From the NCBI GenBank assembly GCA_003599885.1, contig QZKW01000089.1, forward strand, positions 124,001-188,000: 64,000 nt of DNA, in the 5' to 3' direction. Below, piece by piece: positions 1 through 8,397 of the stretch (positions within the stretch are counted from its first letter, which is position 1; each line of letters starts with the position of its first letter). The position numbers were made by a program, and so were the translations under genes. The notes beneath the pieces were generated by a model, which was given only the letters and a program-made list of their open reading frames with translations, did not search any database and had not been told where the DNA came from. This DNA is from Desulfobacteraceae bacterium (GTDB lineage: Bacteria > Desulfobacterota > Desulfobacteria > Desulfobacterales > Desulfosalsimonadaceae).

Positions 1-246
1 ACATTTCAGTTTGCTGGGGTCAAAGTAGAGTTTTTTTCTGGGCCCGGCCAGCTCAAAAGTCGGCGGTGTTTTTTTTGCAGTGATTTGTTCGATGATATTG
101 CTTGCGGTGACATCAATGAGAATCCGGTCGTCATCGGATTTGAATATTTCTTCGCTGGTGCCGCTGATCTCATCCAGAATTTTGGACTTTATTTTGGCCG
201 GCCCGATGGTTTCGATTTCCGTATCAAAGGGATCGAATTCGTTCAT
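1..246 (-). CDS. 6-phosphofructokinase, N-terminal fragment cut by the window edge
   Basis: Reading the minus strand from ATG at 246 gives 82 uninterrupted codons that run off the left edge. The segment ends in ELAGPRKKLYFDPSKLKC, which matches the N-terminal lead-in of the plant/protist-type ATP-phosphofructokinase clade, just before its first glycine-rich nucleotide loop. The catalytic region is outside the window, so ATP versus PPi use cannot be decided. The gene lies 33 bp downstream of kdsD on the same strand and is probably co-transcribed with it. A separate PPi-type enzyme lies at 61464-63572. The family call rests on recognising this lead-in only. Confidence 0.7.
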   Translation of the reverse strand, partial: MNEFDPFDTEIETIGPAKIKSKILDEISGTSEEIFKSDDDRILIDVTASNIIEQITAKKTPPTFELAGPRKKLYFDPSKLKC

Positions 247-279
247 CTGCGTTCCTCGCCTTATATTGTTGAAGTCGTT

Positions 280-1266
280 TTATATTCCGTTGAACTTGAC
301 CGCGCCTTTGCCCAGAATGTCATGCAGGTGAAGCACCCCCGACACTTTCCCGTCATCGTCGACCACCGGCAGCACGGTGATCTGGTGGGTTTCCATGATA
401 TTCAGCGCATCATAGAGCGGGGTGGTCTGAAGAATGGACTTCGGGTTCGGGACCATCAGCGCATCTGCGGTTTTTTCAAACACGCTGATTTTATTGACCA
501 GCATGCGCCGCACATCGCCATCGGTGATAATCCCGGCAAGGGTGTTGTCTTTTTTTAATATCAGCACAACGCCCAGCTTCTTTTTATCCATTATCTCCAG
601 GGCCGCATCCATGCCAGCACCCTCGTAAACCTCCGGCATGGCTTCCCCGGTCAGCATCATGTCCTGAACTTTGTAAGACAATCGATGGCCGAGATTGCCG
701 CCGGGGTGGATTTTTTTAAAATCACCGGGCGTGAATTTTTTTTTGTTGATGAGGACCACGGCAAGGGCATCCCCCATGGCAAGGAGCGCAGTGGTGCTGG
801 TGGTCGGCGCCAGGCCCAGCGGGCAGGCTTCAACGTCAACTCCCACATTAATGACAATGTCGCTGTTTCTGGCCAGGGTGGACTGCTTGTTTCCGGTAAA
901 AGCGATGATTGGGCATCCGGCATTGCGGATGCTTGGAAGCAGGACGTTCAGCTCATCGGTTTCGCCGCTGTTGGACATGGCGATAAAAATATCATTTCCG
1001 GAAACAATCCCCAAATCGCCGTGCATGGCTTCCACCGGATGTAAAAAAATGGCCCGGGTTCCGGTGCTGTTTAATGTGGCGACAATCTTTCTGCCGATAA
1101 TGCCGGATTTCCCGATGCCGCTGATAATCACTCGGCCTCTGGACTTGCATATCAAATCTGCCATCCGGGTGAATCCATCGTCAAGTTTTTCAATTAATTT
1201 GAGGATTCCCTCTGCTTCCATTTTCAGGACGTCAATCGCCTGGTCAATCGCCTTGCCGGTGGTCAT
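280..1266 (-). CDS. kdsD: Arabinose-5-phosphate isomerase (KdsD/KpsF)
   Basis: Interconverts ribulose-5-phosphate and arabinose-5-phosphate, the first committed step toward Kdo for LPS; cytoplasmic. An N-terminal SIS domain (about residues 35-165, with the SGIGKSG loop and the SNSGETDE sugar-phosphate motif) is followed by two CBS domains (about 200-325) with DGDVRR in the first. The ATG at 1266 is chosen because AAAGGA lies at good spacing upstream and it gives 328 residues, the usual KdsD length. An in-frame TTG at 1293 would add nine residues without a better ribosome site. It is followed after 33 bp by a phosphofructokinase. Confidence 0.93.
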   Translation of the reverse strand: MTTGKAIDQAIDVLKMEAEGILKLIEKLDDGFTRMADLICKSRGRVIISGIGKSGIIGRKIVATLNSTGTRAIFLHPVEAMHGDLGIVSGNDIFIAMSNSGETDELNVLLPSIRNAGCPIIAFTGNKQSTLARNSDIVINVGVDVEACPLGLAPTTSTTALLAMGDALAVVLINKKKFTPGDFKKIHPGGNLGHRLSYKVQDMMLTGEAMPEVYEGAGMDAALEIMDKKKLGVVLILKKDNTLAGIITDGDVRRMLVNKISVFEKTADALMVPNPKSILQTTPLYDALNIMETHQITVLPVVDDDGKVSGVLHLHDILGKGAVKFNGI

Positions 1267-1467
1267 GGATAAATTTCCTTTGGGCGCACTCAAACCGTAT
1301 CTGAGATGAACGCTTGTGATTATTAGAATTGTATGGAATGATGACGGGACATAAAATTACAATTTTTGGGTATTAAATCAACAGTTGTTTTGGGGGCCTG
1401 AGCCTGGAAGGCTGTCTTGAAAGTCTGATTGGAAAGCTCGTTAAATGCCTTAACAATAAAAAAAGGA

Positions 1468-1496
1468 TTGACAATAAATGTTGAATTGATTAATGG
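1468..1496 (+). promoter_or_regulatory. Sigma70-type promoter for the PxxKW gene
   Basis: TTGACA at 1468-1473, a 17-bp spacer and TAATGG at 1491-1496. Predicted transcription start is near 1503, giving a leader of about 95 nt that contains the hairpin at 1539-1560. Confidence 0.55.
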
Positions 1497-1538
1497 ATGT
1501 CACCAAATTTGTTATTTTTTATATCAGCTATTTGATAC

Positions 1539-1560
1539 CGGCGCCCGAAATTCGGCGCCG
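1539..1560 (+). promoter_or_regulatory. GC-rich leader hairpin before the PxxKW gene
   Basis: CGGCGCC pairs with GGCGCCG across a short AT-containing loop. It lies inside the predicted 5' leader, about 20 nt before the ribosome site AACGGAGG. It is followed by TTATTTATAG rather than a T tract, so an mRNA-stability or attenuation role is more likely than full termination. Confidence 0.45.
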
Positions 1561-1598
1561 TTATTTATAGAAAAAAAGTAAAACGGAGGATACACAAG

Positions 1599-1874
1599 AT
1601 GATTTGCACAACAGTAAGAAAAGGTGATGACTGCGTATTTATGGCCAAGAACGGATGTTCATATACCGGCGGGGCCTGTAACGCCATCGTGGAAGCCTGC
1701 AACGGATGCGGCAGAAGCAAGGAATATGAAACCGGCCGGTATTGTGCGGCAGCCCCGGCTCCAGAATTGAAGTGGAAAAACGGCGATTGCAATCTCGCAA
1801 CCCACATTGTCGTTGTTGCTAAAGAACAAGCCAAAATCAACCCGCTTAAAGCTTCCAAACGCGGCGGCAAATAG
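1599..1874 (+). CDS. PxxKW family cysteine-rich protein
   Basis: A 91-residue protein of a small family seen in Desulfobacterota; function unknown. Six Cys fall in the N-terminal half (CTTVRKGDDC, GCSYTGGAC, ACNGCG), followed by one at CAAAP and one at the end of PELKWKNGDC. The PELKW segment gives the family its name, and the tail ends NPLKASKRG. No signal peptide is visible, so it is probably cytoplasmic. The Cys spacing suggests a bound metal or disulfides, which is inference. The gene is monocistronic, with a strong ribosome site (ACGGAGG), its own promoter and a strong terminator at 1960-1992. Confidence 0.8.
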   Translation: MICTTVRKGDDCVFMAKNGCSYTGGACNAIVEACNGCGRSKEYETGRYCAAAPAPELKWKNGDCNLATHIVVVAKEQAKINPLKASKRGGK

Positions 1875-1959
1875 CCGTTATTTCGGAATTGGAAATGTTC
1901 CATCCCCTGGTCCCGATATGGCGGGGTGGGTGTAACGGTCATTAAAAAAAAATTACGGA

Positions 1960-1992
1960 CAGGCGCTGGGGAAACTCAGCGCCTGTTTTTTT
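1960..1992 (+). terminator. Rho-independent terminator after the PxxKW gene
   Basis: CAGGCGCTG pairs with CAGCGCCTG (9 bp, loop GGGAAACT) and is followed by seven T. It also separates this gene from the convergent dehydratase operon ending at 2011. Confidence 0.85.
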
Positions 1993-2010
1993 GGGTGCAT
2001 TGAGTCGTTT

Positions 2011-3243
2011 TTATCCCCACGGAGATGGCCGATCATTGAGCATTTCAATAAATGCTTCCATGCGGGTTTTGATCTGACCATCGGCAAACGACCGGTGATC
2101 GATGCAGTCCACTTCCAGATTCAGCACCGGCACGCCCATCTCCTTTAGCCCTTCGGTGATCAACCCTTTTGAGCCGGTTCCCTGGCGGCATCCCCAGTTG
2201 CAGGGATTGATCGCCCCGTCGATTTTATAATCTTTCGCGAGTTTTTTGAGATGGTCAATTCTATGGGTCGCCTGCCCGTTAAACGGGATGGAAATGGCCC
2301 GTCTGGCAATGCCGGTATAGGGATCATCCGGATCAATTTCATCCCAGGTGATGTCATTTAATTCATCAATCACGACCACCGCGCCGAATTCTTTTTCCAG
2401 CATGTCCACCAGGGGATTTTTAAACTGGATCCGGTTCTGGATCCACATCAGGCGGAGTTTTTCCTCTTTTGATCCGCTGATGCCGTTTTTTACGCGGTTT
2501 TTAAATTCATCCAGGTAAGCCTGCGCCACTTCCACCGCCGCGTCCGATCCCAGGAGCAGGGCCATGACAATGCCGAAGTTGGCCAGCATTTTCCCGTCCG
2601 TGGGGGAAGGGGTCTGTTTCGCCAGTTCATAGGTTTCTGCGATGAGCTTTCTGGCCTGGTTGGTCCGGATGACGGCAGCTCTTAATTTTTCTTCGTCAAG
2701 AGGTTGTCCGGTATGATCGGAGACAAATGTCACCATTTGCCGGATCTGGTCAGCCAGATAGCGGATGCCGGCAGCTGACTGCTGCTGGGGGATATTCAAC
2801 ACAAACAGGTCTTTGTTAAAATGTGCGGCCATATTTTCCATCACGGCAATGCCGCCGGAACACGGGCAGGTGGTGCCGATCAAAAAGTCCGGTTCCGGCA
2901 TCAGGCCTTTGCGGGTCGCGCCCAGGATCGCCCGGTGATACCCGCAGATGTCCGAAGCAAAACCGGCGTGTTCGGCTTCTTCCAGGAATTCCGTCGACAG
3001 GCCGGTTGACGCCAGCATGGCCCCGATGAATTCAACAAAACAGGAGGTAACGTTCATGGCGGACAAAATGTCAAATGGGGCGGCTATCCCGCACCAGGCC
3101 ACCCGGTTTTCCCCGGAATACAGGCGGCTGCCCAGCTTTGCGATCTCAAGAGCATACAGTTTTCTCGGGCTTTTATTGTCCGGAGCCGCTGCCAGTGAGG
3201 CTTCAATCCCGGCCACCAGATCGTTAAAATAGTGTTTCATCAT
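2011..3243 (-). CDS. 2-hydroxyacyl-CoA dehydratase / benzoyl-CoA reductase family subunit
   Basis: A 410-residue protein of the HgdB/FldB/BcrB-like family, whose members hold [4Fe-4S] (or double-cubane) clusters in enzymes that eliminate water from 2-hydroxyacyl-CoA or reduce aromatic-CoA rings. Candidate cluster cysteines are in VAWCGIAAPFD, TTCPCSGG and NPCNWGCRQG, with a further Cys in LEVDCIDHR. The C-terminal GQIKTRMEAFIEML matches the end of its partner, marking paralogous subunits. ATG codons occur at 3243 and 3240; GAGGTGA upstream fits either. It starts 4 bp after the stop of the upstream partner. The substrate cannot be told from the sequence. Confidence 0.82.
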   Translation of the reverse strand: MMKHYFNDLVAGIEASLAAAPDNKSPRKLYALEIAKLGSRLYSGENRVAWCGIAAPFDILSAMNVTSCFVEFIGAMLASTGLSTEFLEEAEHAGFASDICGYHRAILGATRKGLMPEPDFLIGTTCPCSGGIAVMENMAAHFNKDLFVLNIPQQQSAAGIRYLADQIRQMVTFVSDHTGQPLDEEKLRAAVIRTNQARKLIAETYELAKQTPSPTDGKMLANFGIVMALLLGSDAAVEVAQAYLDEFKNRVKNGISGSKEEKLRLMWIQNRIQFKNPLVDMLEKEFGAVVVIDELNDITWDEIDPDDPYTGIARRAISIPFNGQATHRIDHLKKLAKDYKIDGAINPCNWGCRQGTGSKGLITEGLKEMGVPVLNLEVDCIDHRSFADGQIKTRMEAFIEMLNDRPSPWG

Positions 3244-3247
3244 GGGT

Positions 3248-4315
3248 TCACCTCAACATTTCAATAAAGGCTTCGATTCGGGTTTTCTGCTGTCCGATGG
3301 ACCGGAGGGAGCAGTCTCCTTCCAGCAGAAGCAACGGCATTCCGGCGTTTTTCAAGGCTTCCCGGATAAACGGAAGGCGTTCCAGATAAGGGTCGCAGAA
3401 TTTGACGGTATGTCCGATAACCCCCAGCGCTTGAGCCGCTTTCGCGTTATTTAAAACATCTTCAGCGATCTTTCCGGGACGGGCCGGATCAAAGGTCCTG
3501 GCGCAGGGCTGCCGCGTGAGCAGGGCTTCCGCCATGCGGGAAAACACATCCCCGGCATCATCATCCGCAATCGGCGCAAACATCCGGCTGCCGGTGCAAA
3601 AATCATCATTCATGATCGCGGCTCCGCAGGATTCGATCATCTCAAACGCTTCCGGGTCCGGCATGACATTGCCGAACAGAAACACCGGCACCCCTTTATT
3701 TTTTGGCGCATCACTATCCGGCGCATCCTGAAGCTGTTTTAAGCGGACCAGGGTGTCGTCAAAAGGGCTGGTGGCCGCCTGATTATAGATTTTCTGGAGA
3801 GCCGCCGTGCCGCCGTCAAGCCTGCCCTGGCGGAACTTTTGGGCGATTTGCACAAGCAGTCCGGATATTTCATTGTATTTATCAATGCTGGCGGCGATGG
3901 CTTCCGGCTCAATCTTTTTCCCTCGCCAATCCGCCAGTGCATCCGCAGCCCTTACCAGCTCGTCCCTGAAAAAGGATATGGAAAGGCTGTCGGCGGTTGC
4001 CGGCAGGTCTATTAAGATGGTGCGGCCGTTTTTGCGGGTATCAATTTTGTGGATATCAATCCACGCGTCCGCCATCCGGCGCATGGCGTCACAGCTGTTG
4101 ATGAAAACGGCTCCGGCAAGGTCCGGCAAATCGCCGCTCATGGCCCGGTCAAGAATCCGCTTGATGTGGGGGCAGAGATTGTCATGGAGCAACTGGCCGG
4201 CCTGGTCGGGAAAGTCGCCGACCGGCAGGATGCGAAACGGCGCATAACCGGCCGCGTCTATCAGGGGCAGGGGAGTATACGCGCAGGCGAAACCGATGTT
4301 TTCTTTGGGTTCCAT
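3248..4315 (-). CDS. 2-hydroxyacyl-CoA dehydratase-like partner subunit
   Basis: A 355-residue paralogue of the following gene. Family features are YTPLPLIDAAGYAPFRI near the N terminus, then DNLCPHIK and NSCDAMRR, with later Cys in VKFCDPYLER and LEGDCSLR. A two-gene, two-subunit layout is typical of hydroxyacyl-CoA dehydratases. The ATP-dependent activator (HgdC/FldI type, Walker A with a CxxC/GCG cluster motif) is not in this window and would have to be elsewhere. AAGGA lies 7 nt before the ATG. The operon promoter must lie in the short gap shared with the divergent gene at 4392. Confidence 0.8.
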   Translation of the reverse strand: MEPKENIGFACAYTPLPLIDAAGYAPFRILPVGDFPDQAGQLLHDNLCPHIKRILDRAMSGDLPDLAGAVFINSCDAMRRMADAWIDIHKIDTRKNGRTILIDLPATADSLSISFFRDELVRAADALADWRGKKIEPEAIAASIDKYNEISGLLVQIAQKFRQGRLDGGTAALQKIYNQAATSPFDDTLVRLKQLQDAPDSDAPKNKGVPVFLFGNVMPDPEAFEMIESCGAAIMNDDFCTGSRMFAPIADDDAGDVFSRMAEALLTRQPCARTFDPARPGKIAEDVLNNAKAAQALGVIGHTVKFCDPYLERLPFIREALKNAGMPLLLLEGDCSLRSIGQQKTRIEAFIEMLR

Positions 4316-4391
4316 TGTTTAATCCTTTCGGAAACGGGAGCATTAAAAAAATACCTTGAGATTGAAAACCATACTGTTTATATCCCATCCC

Positions 4392-5009
4392 ATGAACGCA
4401 TATCAAGCAGAACAACTTGAAGCACTGCGAATGGTCCGGCAGCTCCTGGGTGCGCTTTCGGAAGCGGAAGCCGGCACACTAAAAGCGGATATCGCTGATT
4501 ACCGAAGATTCCGATCGCAGGTCGCCGGTTTTTTAGACGCCCATTTTAAAGATATCTGCACGGAAAAATGCTTTTCCAGCCGCCTCAGCGCCTGTTGCTC
4601 CAAAAACGGCATCATTACATTTTTCGCTGATGTGGTGGTCAACGCTCTGGTGTCTGATGACGAGGATCTGGACCGTATCGAGTGGGCCATTCAAAATCCG
4701 GCAAATGCATTTAAATGCATTTTTTTGTCGGAAGGCGGCTGCCTGTGGCGGATCAAACCGGTGGTGTGCGAATTTTTTCTGTGTGATGAAGCTGAAAACC
4801 GGGCGTTCGGGGACAACCCGGAAGCAAAGAAGCAATTTGAGGTATTTAAAGAAATCAAAAAACACTTCACCTGGCCGGACAAGCCGGTTCTGTTCGAGCG
4901 TCTGGAAGAGTTTTTCCTGTCCAGAGGCTGCCGCTCCTCCCTGATGTACATTCATTTCAGCCCCGGACTCTCCAGAATTCGGCAAAACCGGAATAGTGCT
5001 TTATCCTGA
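4392..5009 (+). CDS. Cysteine-rich protein of unknown function, divergent from the dehydratase operon
   Basis: About 205 residues from ATG 4392; an upstream TTG at 4356 would give 217, and neither start has a good ribosome site. Cys are clustered: CTEKC, then SACC, then CIFLSEGGC, VVCEF and FLC. The C-x3-C plus CC pattern and KPVVCEFF recall YkgJ-like zinc/iron-chelating domains, but the match is not close enough to name the family. There is no signal peptide. It is transcribed away from the dehydratase genes, with start codons 77 bp apart, so shared regulation is plausible. A maturation or redox role for the dehydratase is only a guess. Confidence 0.7.
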   Translation: MNAYQAEQLEALRMVRQLLGALSEAEAGTLKADIADYRRFRSQVAGFLDAHFKDICTEKCFSSRLSACCSKNGIITFFADVVVNALVSDDEDLDRIEWAIQNPANAFKCIFLSEGGCLWRIKPVVCEFFLCDEAENRAFGDNPEAKKQFEVFKEIKKHFTWPDKPVLFERLEEFFLSRGCRSSLMYIHFSPGLSRIRQNRNSALS

Positions 5010-5171
5010 CTCAGGTTTTCCTAAAAAATCGAATATCAAGAATAAATAAACTTGCGAATTTTATTTTCATGATTATTGTTATGACATTAGTATTTTTGTA
5101 TCCTTACCATCAATTTGACGTGTGATGATGGGCCCCTTTTATTTAACCTAACCAATAACAAGGAGGACGAC

Positions 5172-5483
5172 ATGGATGTAAAAGACTATTGTTCAAGCAC
5201 GAATATAGAGCTCACGGGATGGAAGGCAAAATTATACGACGTTATTGTTAAAACAGAAAAACTGGCCGGAAAAGACAGGGAGAAGATTCTCGGTAATATC
5301 GGTGATCTTAAAATTTTGGTCAGCGAGCTTGAGGATCGAATCAAACTTCTGGAAACCGAATGCCCTTCCGAATGGAGTCCTCAGAAAAAGGAAATTGATC
5401 AAGGGACTGTTGATATGCGATCCAAATATGAAGAGACCATGGAGTTTATCGGTCAGGCCAGTCCGGTTTCAATCCCCGGGTAA
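5172..5483 (+). CDS. Small helical protein of unknown function
   Basis: 103 residues starting at ATG 5172, which has AAGGAGG at 5160-5166; the reading frame opens further upstream but without a ribosome site. The sequence is rich in Lys, Glu, Leu and Ile, and the stretch KIKLLETECPSEWSPQKK region sits between two helix-forming segments (about residues 15-60 and 70-92). This suggests a helical hairpin or short coiled coil. No signal peptide or known domain is recognised. It is followed closely by a terminator, so it is a stand-alone transcript. Confidence 0.7.
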   Translation: MDVKDYCSSTNIELTGWKAKLYDVIVKTEKLAGKDREKILGNIGDLKILVSELEDRIKLLETECPSEWSPQKKEIDQGTVDMRSKYEETMEFIGQASPVSIPG

Positions 5484-5523
5484 ACACCCACTCTTTTAAA
5501 AACCGAACACACCAATTTTCCAA

Positions 5524-5553
5524 GGCAGGGCTTTAAGCCCTGCCTGTTTTTTT
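5524..5553 (+). terminator. Rho-independent terminator
   Basis: GGCAGGGC (5524-5531) pairs with GCCCTGCC (5537-5544) around TTTAA, followed by seven T from 5547. It ends the 5172-5483 transcript. The stop codon of the convergent DUF1295 gene (5533-5535) lies inside the loop. Confidence 0.85.
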
Positions 5554-6330
5554 GGGAAACCAGGGAATAAATGCGCTGGTTTGCCGGATATATTGCTGGT
5601 ATTCGGGATTATCTGAAAACTGGGTTTCCTCCATAAGCGTCACCCCGGTCAGTTTCAAGAGCGTATAGGTGATCAGCAAAGGGCTGATTATGGTCCAGAA
5701 TCCCCAGGGCGTTGACAGGACAATCACAAACAGCCCCCACCAGATCAGGGTTTCGCCGAAATAATTGGGATGCCGGCTGTATTTCCAGAGCTTCTGGTTC
5801 ATGATTTTGTCCTTGTTTGCCGGGTCAGATAGAAATTGCTTCAATTGCTGGTCCGCAAAAGATTCGATGATGATTCCGGCCGTCCAAATCAACAATCCCA
5901 GAATATCCGTCAGGGTCAGAAGCGCCGGTTCCGCTGACATTTGTCCATACTGGATGCCGAGAGCAATGATCCACTGGAATAGCGCCTGAATTAAAAAAAC
6001 TTTGAACAGGCTGATGATCCAGAATGATTTTCCGTGCTTTTCCCGCCACTTGCCGTAACGGGGATCTTCGCCCTTGCCCCGGTTGCGGGAACTTAAATGA
6101 ATAAAAAGGCGCAGCCCCCATAATGTGACCAGTATCGTTATCATCAGCTTTCGAAGCAAAAACCCGTCGGTCCGGAAAAACGTCAGCCAGGCAATCAGGA
6201 CAAATCCCAGTCCCCACAAGCTGTCCGCGATGGTGACGTCCTTTTTGATCAGGCTGAAGACCCAGCCGATACTCATCAAACCGGCGGCGGCAAAGAGGTT
6301 GACCAAGAACAGATTCAAAAAAGCGTCCAT
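5533..6330 (-). CDS. DUF1295 membrane protein (steroid 5-alpha-reductase / ICMT-like fold)
   Basis: 265 residues with about seven hydrophobic segments. The family hallmark SRHPNYFGE lies near residue 185, matching the NADPH-binding end of steroid 5-alpha reductases and isoprenylcysteine methyltransferases; KYSRHPNYFGETLIWWG is highly typical of DUF1295. Likely an inner-membrane lipid-modifying reductase or methyltransferase; substrate unknown. It is the last gene of a minus-strand run with the GPH transporter (21 bp upstream) and the chalcone-isomerase-like gene. Its presence beside cyclopropane-synthase-like and DUF1365 genes supports a role in fatty-acyl or sterol-like modification (inference). 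Confidence 0.85.
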   Translation of the reverse strand: MDAFLNLFLVNLFAAAGLMSIGWVFSLIKKDVTIADSLWGLGFVLIAWLTFFRTDGFLLRKLMITILVTLWGLRLFIHLSSRNRGKGEDPRYGKWREKHGKSFWIISLFKVFLIQALFQWIIALGIQYGQMSAEPALLTLTDILGLLIWTAGIIIESFADQQLKQFLSDPANKDKIMNQKLWKYSRHPNYFGETLIWWGLFVIVLSTPWGFWTIISPLLITYTLLKLTGVTLMEETQFSDNPEYQQYIRQTSAFIPWFPKKTGRA

Positions 6331-6351
6331 GTGGTTGCTCTCCTTTCAAAA

Positions 6352-7740
6352 TCACCGGAGCATCCGGGAGGGTTCAAGGGGATCGGAAACCGTTTCCCCG
6401 GCAGACTTTCTATCGATGGCATCCCTGATATTTCGATGGACAGCGCCGGTGATGGGATAGGCAAACGCGATGACAATGGCGACCGCATTGCAAAGGCAGG
6501 GCACCAGCGCGTAAAGAATCCGCAAATAAAGAACAACCGCATCGGTCTGCCGGACATTGGGCACATAGCCGGAAGCCCCCAGCAGGGCAAGTCCTGCTCC
6601 GACCCCAAAAGCGGCCGCCATTTTTTTGGCGACGGACCAGAGCCCGATATAAAGTCCTTCCCTCCGCTCACCGCTGATGAGTTCGTCATAGTCGATCACA
6701 TCGGCCTGAATGGCTGACGGGATGGCAAGGGTGGCCCCAAAACCGATTCCGGAGATAAATATTAATACGCCGTAGGCAAGTTCATCTCCTGGCCCGAGAA
6801 AAAAAACCCCTGAAAATGCGCCGGTATTGACCGCCATGGATATCAGCCACATGGATTTTTTTTCAAATCGTTTGGCCCCCGCAACCCACAAGGGGAGAAA
6901 AAGGATGCCGGTCACAAAATACATCACCAGAAAAAAATCCGCCCGGCTGGAATGAAGCACATATTCGACATAATAGAGAATGAGCGTGGCCGGAAGATTG
7001 TTGCCGATGGCGCTGATGGTGTAGGAGATGAGCAGAATTCGGAAGGGCCGGTTCCGCAGGCTGGCCGACAGGTTTTGAAAAATGTTGTCCCGACTGGCAA
7101 TCACGTTTAAAGCGCGTTCCTTAAGGGTCAGCACGCACCAGAAGGCCGAAGCAATAATCAGCGGCGTATAAATTATCGAAAGGATGAAAAAAGTTTCGCG
7201 CTCCCCCTGGGGGCTCTCAGGCAAAGACATCAATGCTTTAATTGCTGCCGGAGAGGCGGCGGCAACCAGCGTGCCGGCAATCAGCGCACCATCGCGCAAT
7301 CCAAACAAGGTTGTCCGCTCATTATAGTCAAAGGTCAGTTCCGGCCCCAGGGATTCATAGGGCACGATGATCACCGTCCAGAATAAAAACAGCAAAAAAA
7401 TAAGCACCATGAACCATGCTGTGGCTGTATCGGCATCGGTATGGGGCGGATTGAACAGCAGGAGGATGGCGAGTCCTGTCAAGAGTGCCCCCAGAATGAT
7501 CAGGGGGCGTCTCCGGCCGAAGGGGGTTCTGAGCCGGTCTGAAATCAGACCGATGGCCGGGTCCGTCACTGCGTCAAACAGGCGGACCACCAAAAGAATG
7601 ACGCCCATGGCCGATACGTGGACACCGATGACGTCCGTATAGAATTTCGGGATATAGACATAAACCGGTATGCCCACCACCGCCAGCGCAAAGGCCGGTG
7701 CGGCGTAAGCCAGTTTTTCGCTCCATGTGAGTTTTTTCAT
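6352..7740 (-). CDS. MFS transporter of the glycoside-pentoside-hexuronide (GPH/MelB-like) family
   Basis: 462 residues and twelve predicted membrane segments. The family motif DAVTDPAIGLISDRLRTPFG is followed by RRRP in the loop between helices 2 and 3, and the central loop carries LKERALNV. GPH members are cation symporters for sugars, but many with this neighbourhood are annotated only as putative sugar transporters. The gene sits in a lipid-modification block, with the chalcone-isomerase-like gene 2 bp upstream. A lipid or lipid-head-group substrate is therefore possible; this is inference. Confidence 0.85.
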   Translation of the reverse strand: MKKLTWSEKLAYAAPAFALAVVGIPVYVYIPKFYTDVIGVHVSAMGVILLVVRLFDAVTDPAIGLISDRLRTPFGRRRPLIILGALLTGLAILLLFNPPHTDADTATAWFMVLIFLLFLFWTVIIVPYESLGPELTFDYNERTTLFGLRDGALIAGTLVAAASPAAIKALMSLPESPQGERETFFILSIIYTPLIIASAFWCVLTLKERALNVIASRDNIFQNLSASLRNRPFRILLISYTISAIGNNLPATLILYYVEYVLHSSRADFFLVMYFVTGILFLPLWVAGAKRFEKKSMWLISMAVNTGAFSGVFFLGPGDELAYGVLIFISGIGFGATLAIPSAIQADVIDYDELISGERREGLYIGLWSVAKKMAAAFGVGAGLALLGASGYVPNVRQTDAVVLYLRILYALVPCLCNAVAIVIAFAYPITGAVHRNIRDAIDRKSAGETVSDPLEPSRMLR

Positions 7741-7742
7741 GG

Positions 7743-8306
7743 TCAGTCTTTCCCTAAAAGATGGTCCCTGAATCCTTTATCAATGGGGTTATCCCCGAGC
7801 CAGATGCCAAAATAGGCTGCCGCATAATCCACACCGGGGACAATCCCCAGGGGTTTTCCGTTTAACGCAAGTTCCGTTCCAACGCCGGGCAAATAGGTCG
7901 CCGCATACCGGTCCCCCGGTTTGACATCCCGGTAAAGGGCGTTCATTTGCGCAATTTGCGGGCCAAGGCGGATTCTCTCTTGGGGAGTCAGATTTTCTTC
8001 AATCAAGGTCCGGGTCGATTCGGCGAAATCAGCCGCTGATATCGCATGAAAATAATGAAGTTCCAGCCGTTTCGGCACGTCATTGAAGATCTGATCCGCC
8101 TTCTGATTCTTATCCAGATAAAGGGCGCCCACATATGCCTTGATGAACACCATATACCGAAGCAGAGCGACACCCCGCAAAGATAGGGTTTTCTCCTGTG
8201 CGGTGTAGCTTTCTTTAAATTCGACCCCTTCAATCATGGCCGTATCAGCGCGGGTTGCCCCAAGGAGCAGTATAAATAAAACATATACCAGTCGATTCAT
8301 GCGCAT
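7743..8306 (-). CDS. Chalcone-isomerase-like periplasmic protein
   Basis: 187 residues with a signal peptide (hydrophobic core VYVLFILLLGATRA, cleavage probably after ADTA). The mature part matches the bacterial chalcone-isomerase-like (CHI-fold) family: GVEFKESYTA, RYMVFIKAYVGALYLDK, and the terminal WLGDNPIDKGFRDHLLG. Bacterial members are not shown to be flavonoid enzymes; related plant proteins bind fatty acids, so a periplasmic lipid-binding role is plausible. It is the first gene of a run with the GPH transporter and DUF1295, divergent from DUF2177. Confidence 0.82.
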   Translation of the reverse strand: MRMNRLVYVLFILLLGATRADTAMIEGVEFKESYTAQEKTLSLRGVALLRYMVFIKAYVGALYLDKNQKADQIFNDVPKRLELHYFHAISAADFAESTRTLIEENLTPQERIRLGPQIAQMNALYRDVKPGDRYAATYLPGVGTELALNGKPLGIVPGVDYAAAYFGIWLGDNPIDKGFRDHLLGKD

Positions 8307-8317
8307 CGGATTCCCTC

Positions 8318-8345
8318 TTGACCTGTGTTAAAGTTTATATATACT
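8318..8345 (+). promoter_or_regulatory. Promoter for the DUF2177 gene
   Basis: TTGACC at 8318-8323, a 16-bp spacer, and TATACT at 8340-8345. It lies in the 91-bp gap between the divergent chalcone-isomerase-like and DUF2177 genes. Predicted start of transcription is near 8352. Confidence 0.5.
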
Positions 8346-8397
8346 TGAAAAAATGCAATATATCCATCATTAAAATCCTGTAAACGAGGAGTACGCC

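Larger units (their letters stand above)
1267..1598. other. Intergenic region between kdsD and the PxxKW gene
   Basis: No gene is seen in these 332 bp. The right half holds a promoter at 1468-1496 and a GC-rich hairpin at 1539-1560. The left half must carry the divergent kdsD promoter, but no confident -35/-10 pair stands out there. Confidence 0.6.

Noticed and set aside
695-1309. A 204-codon plus-strand frame opposite kdsD
   Set aside because: It is fully antisense to a clear KdsD gene, has no ribosome site and no family resemblance.
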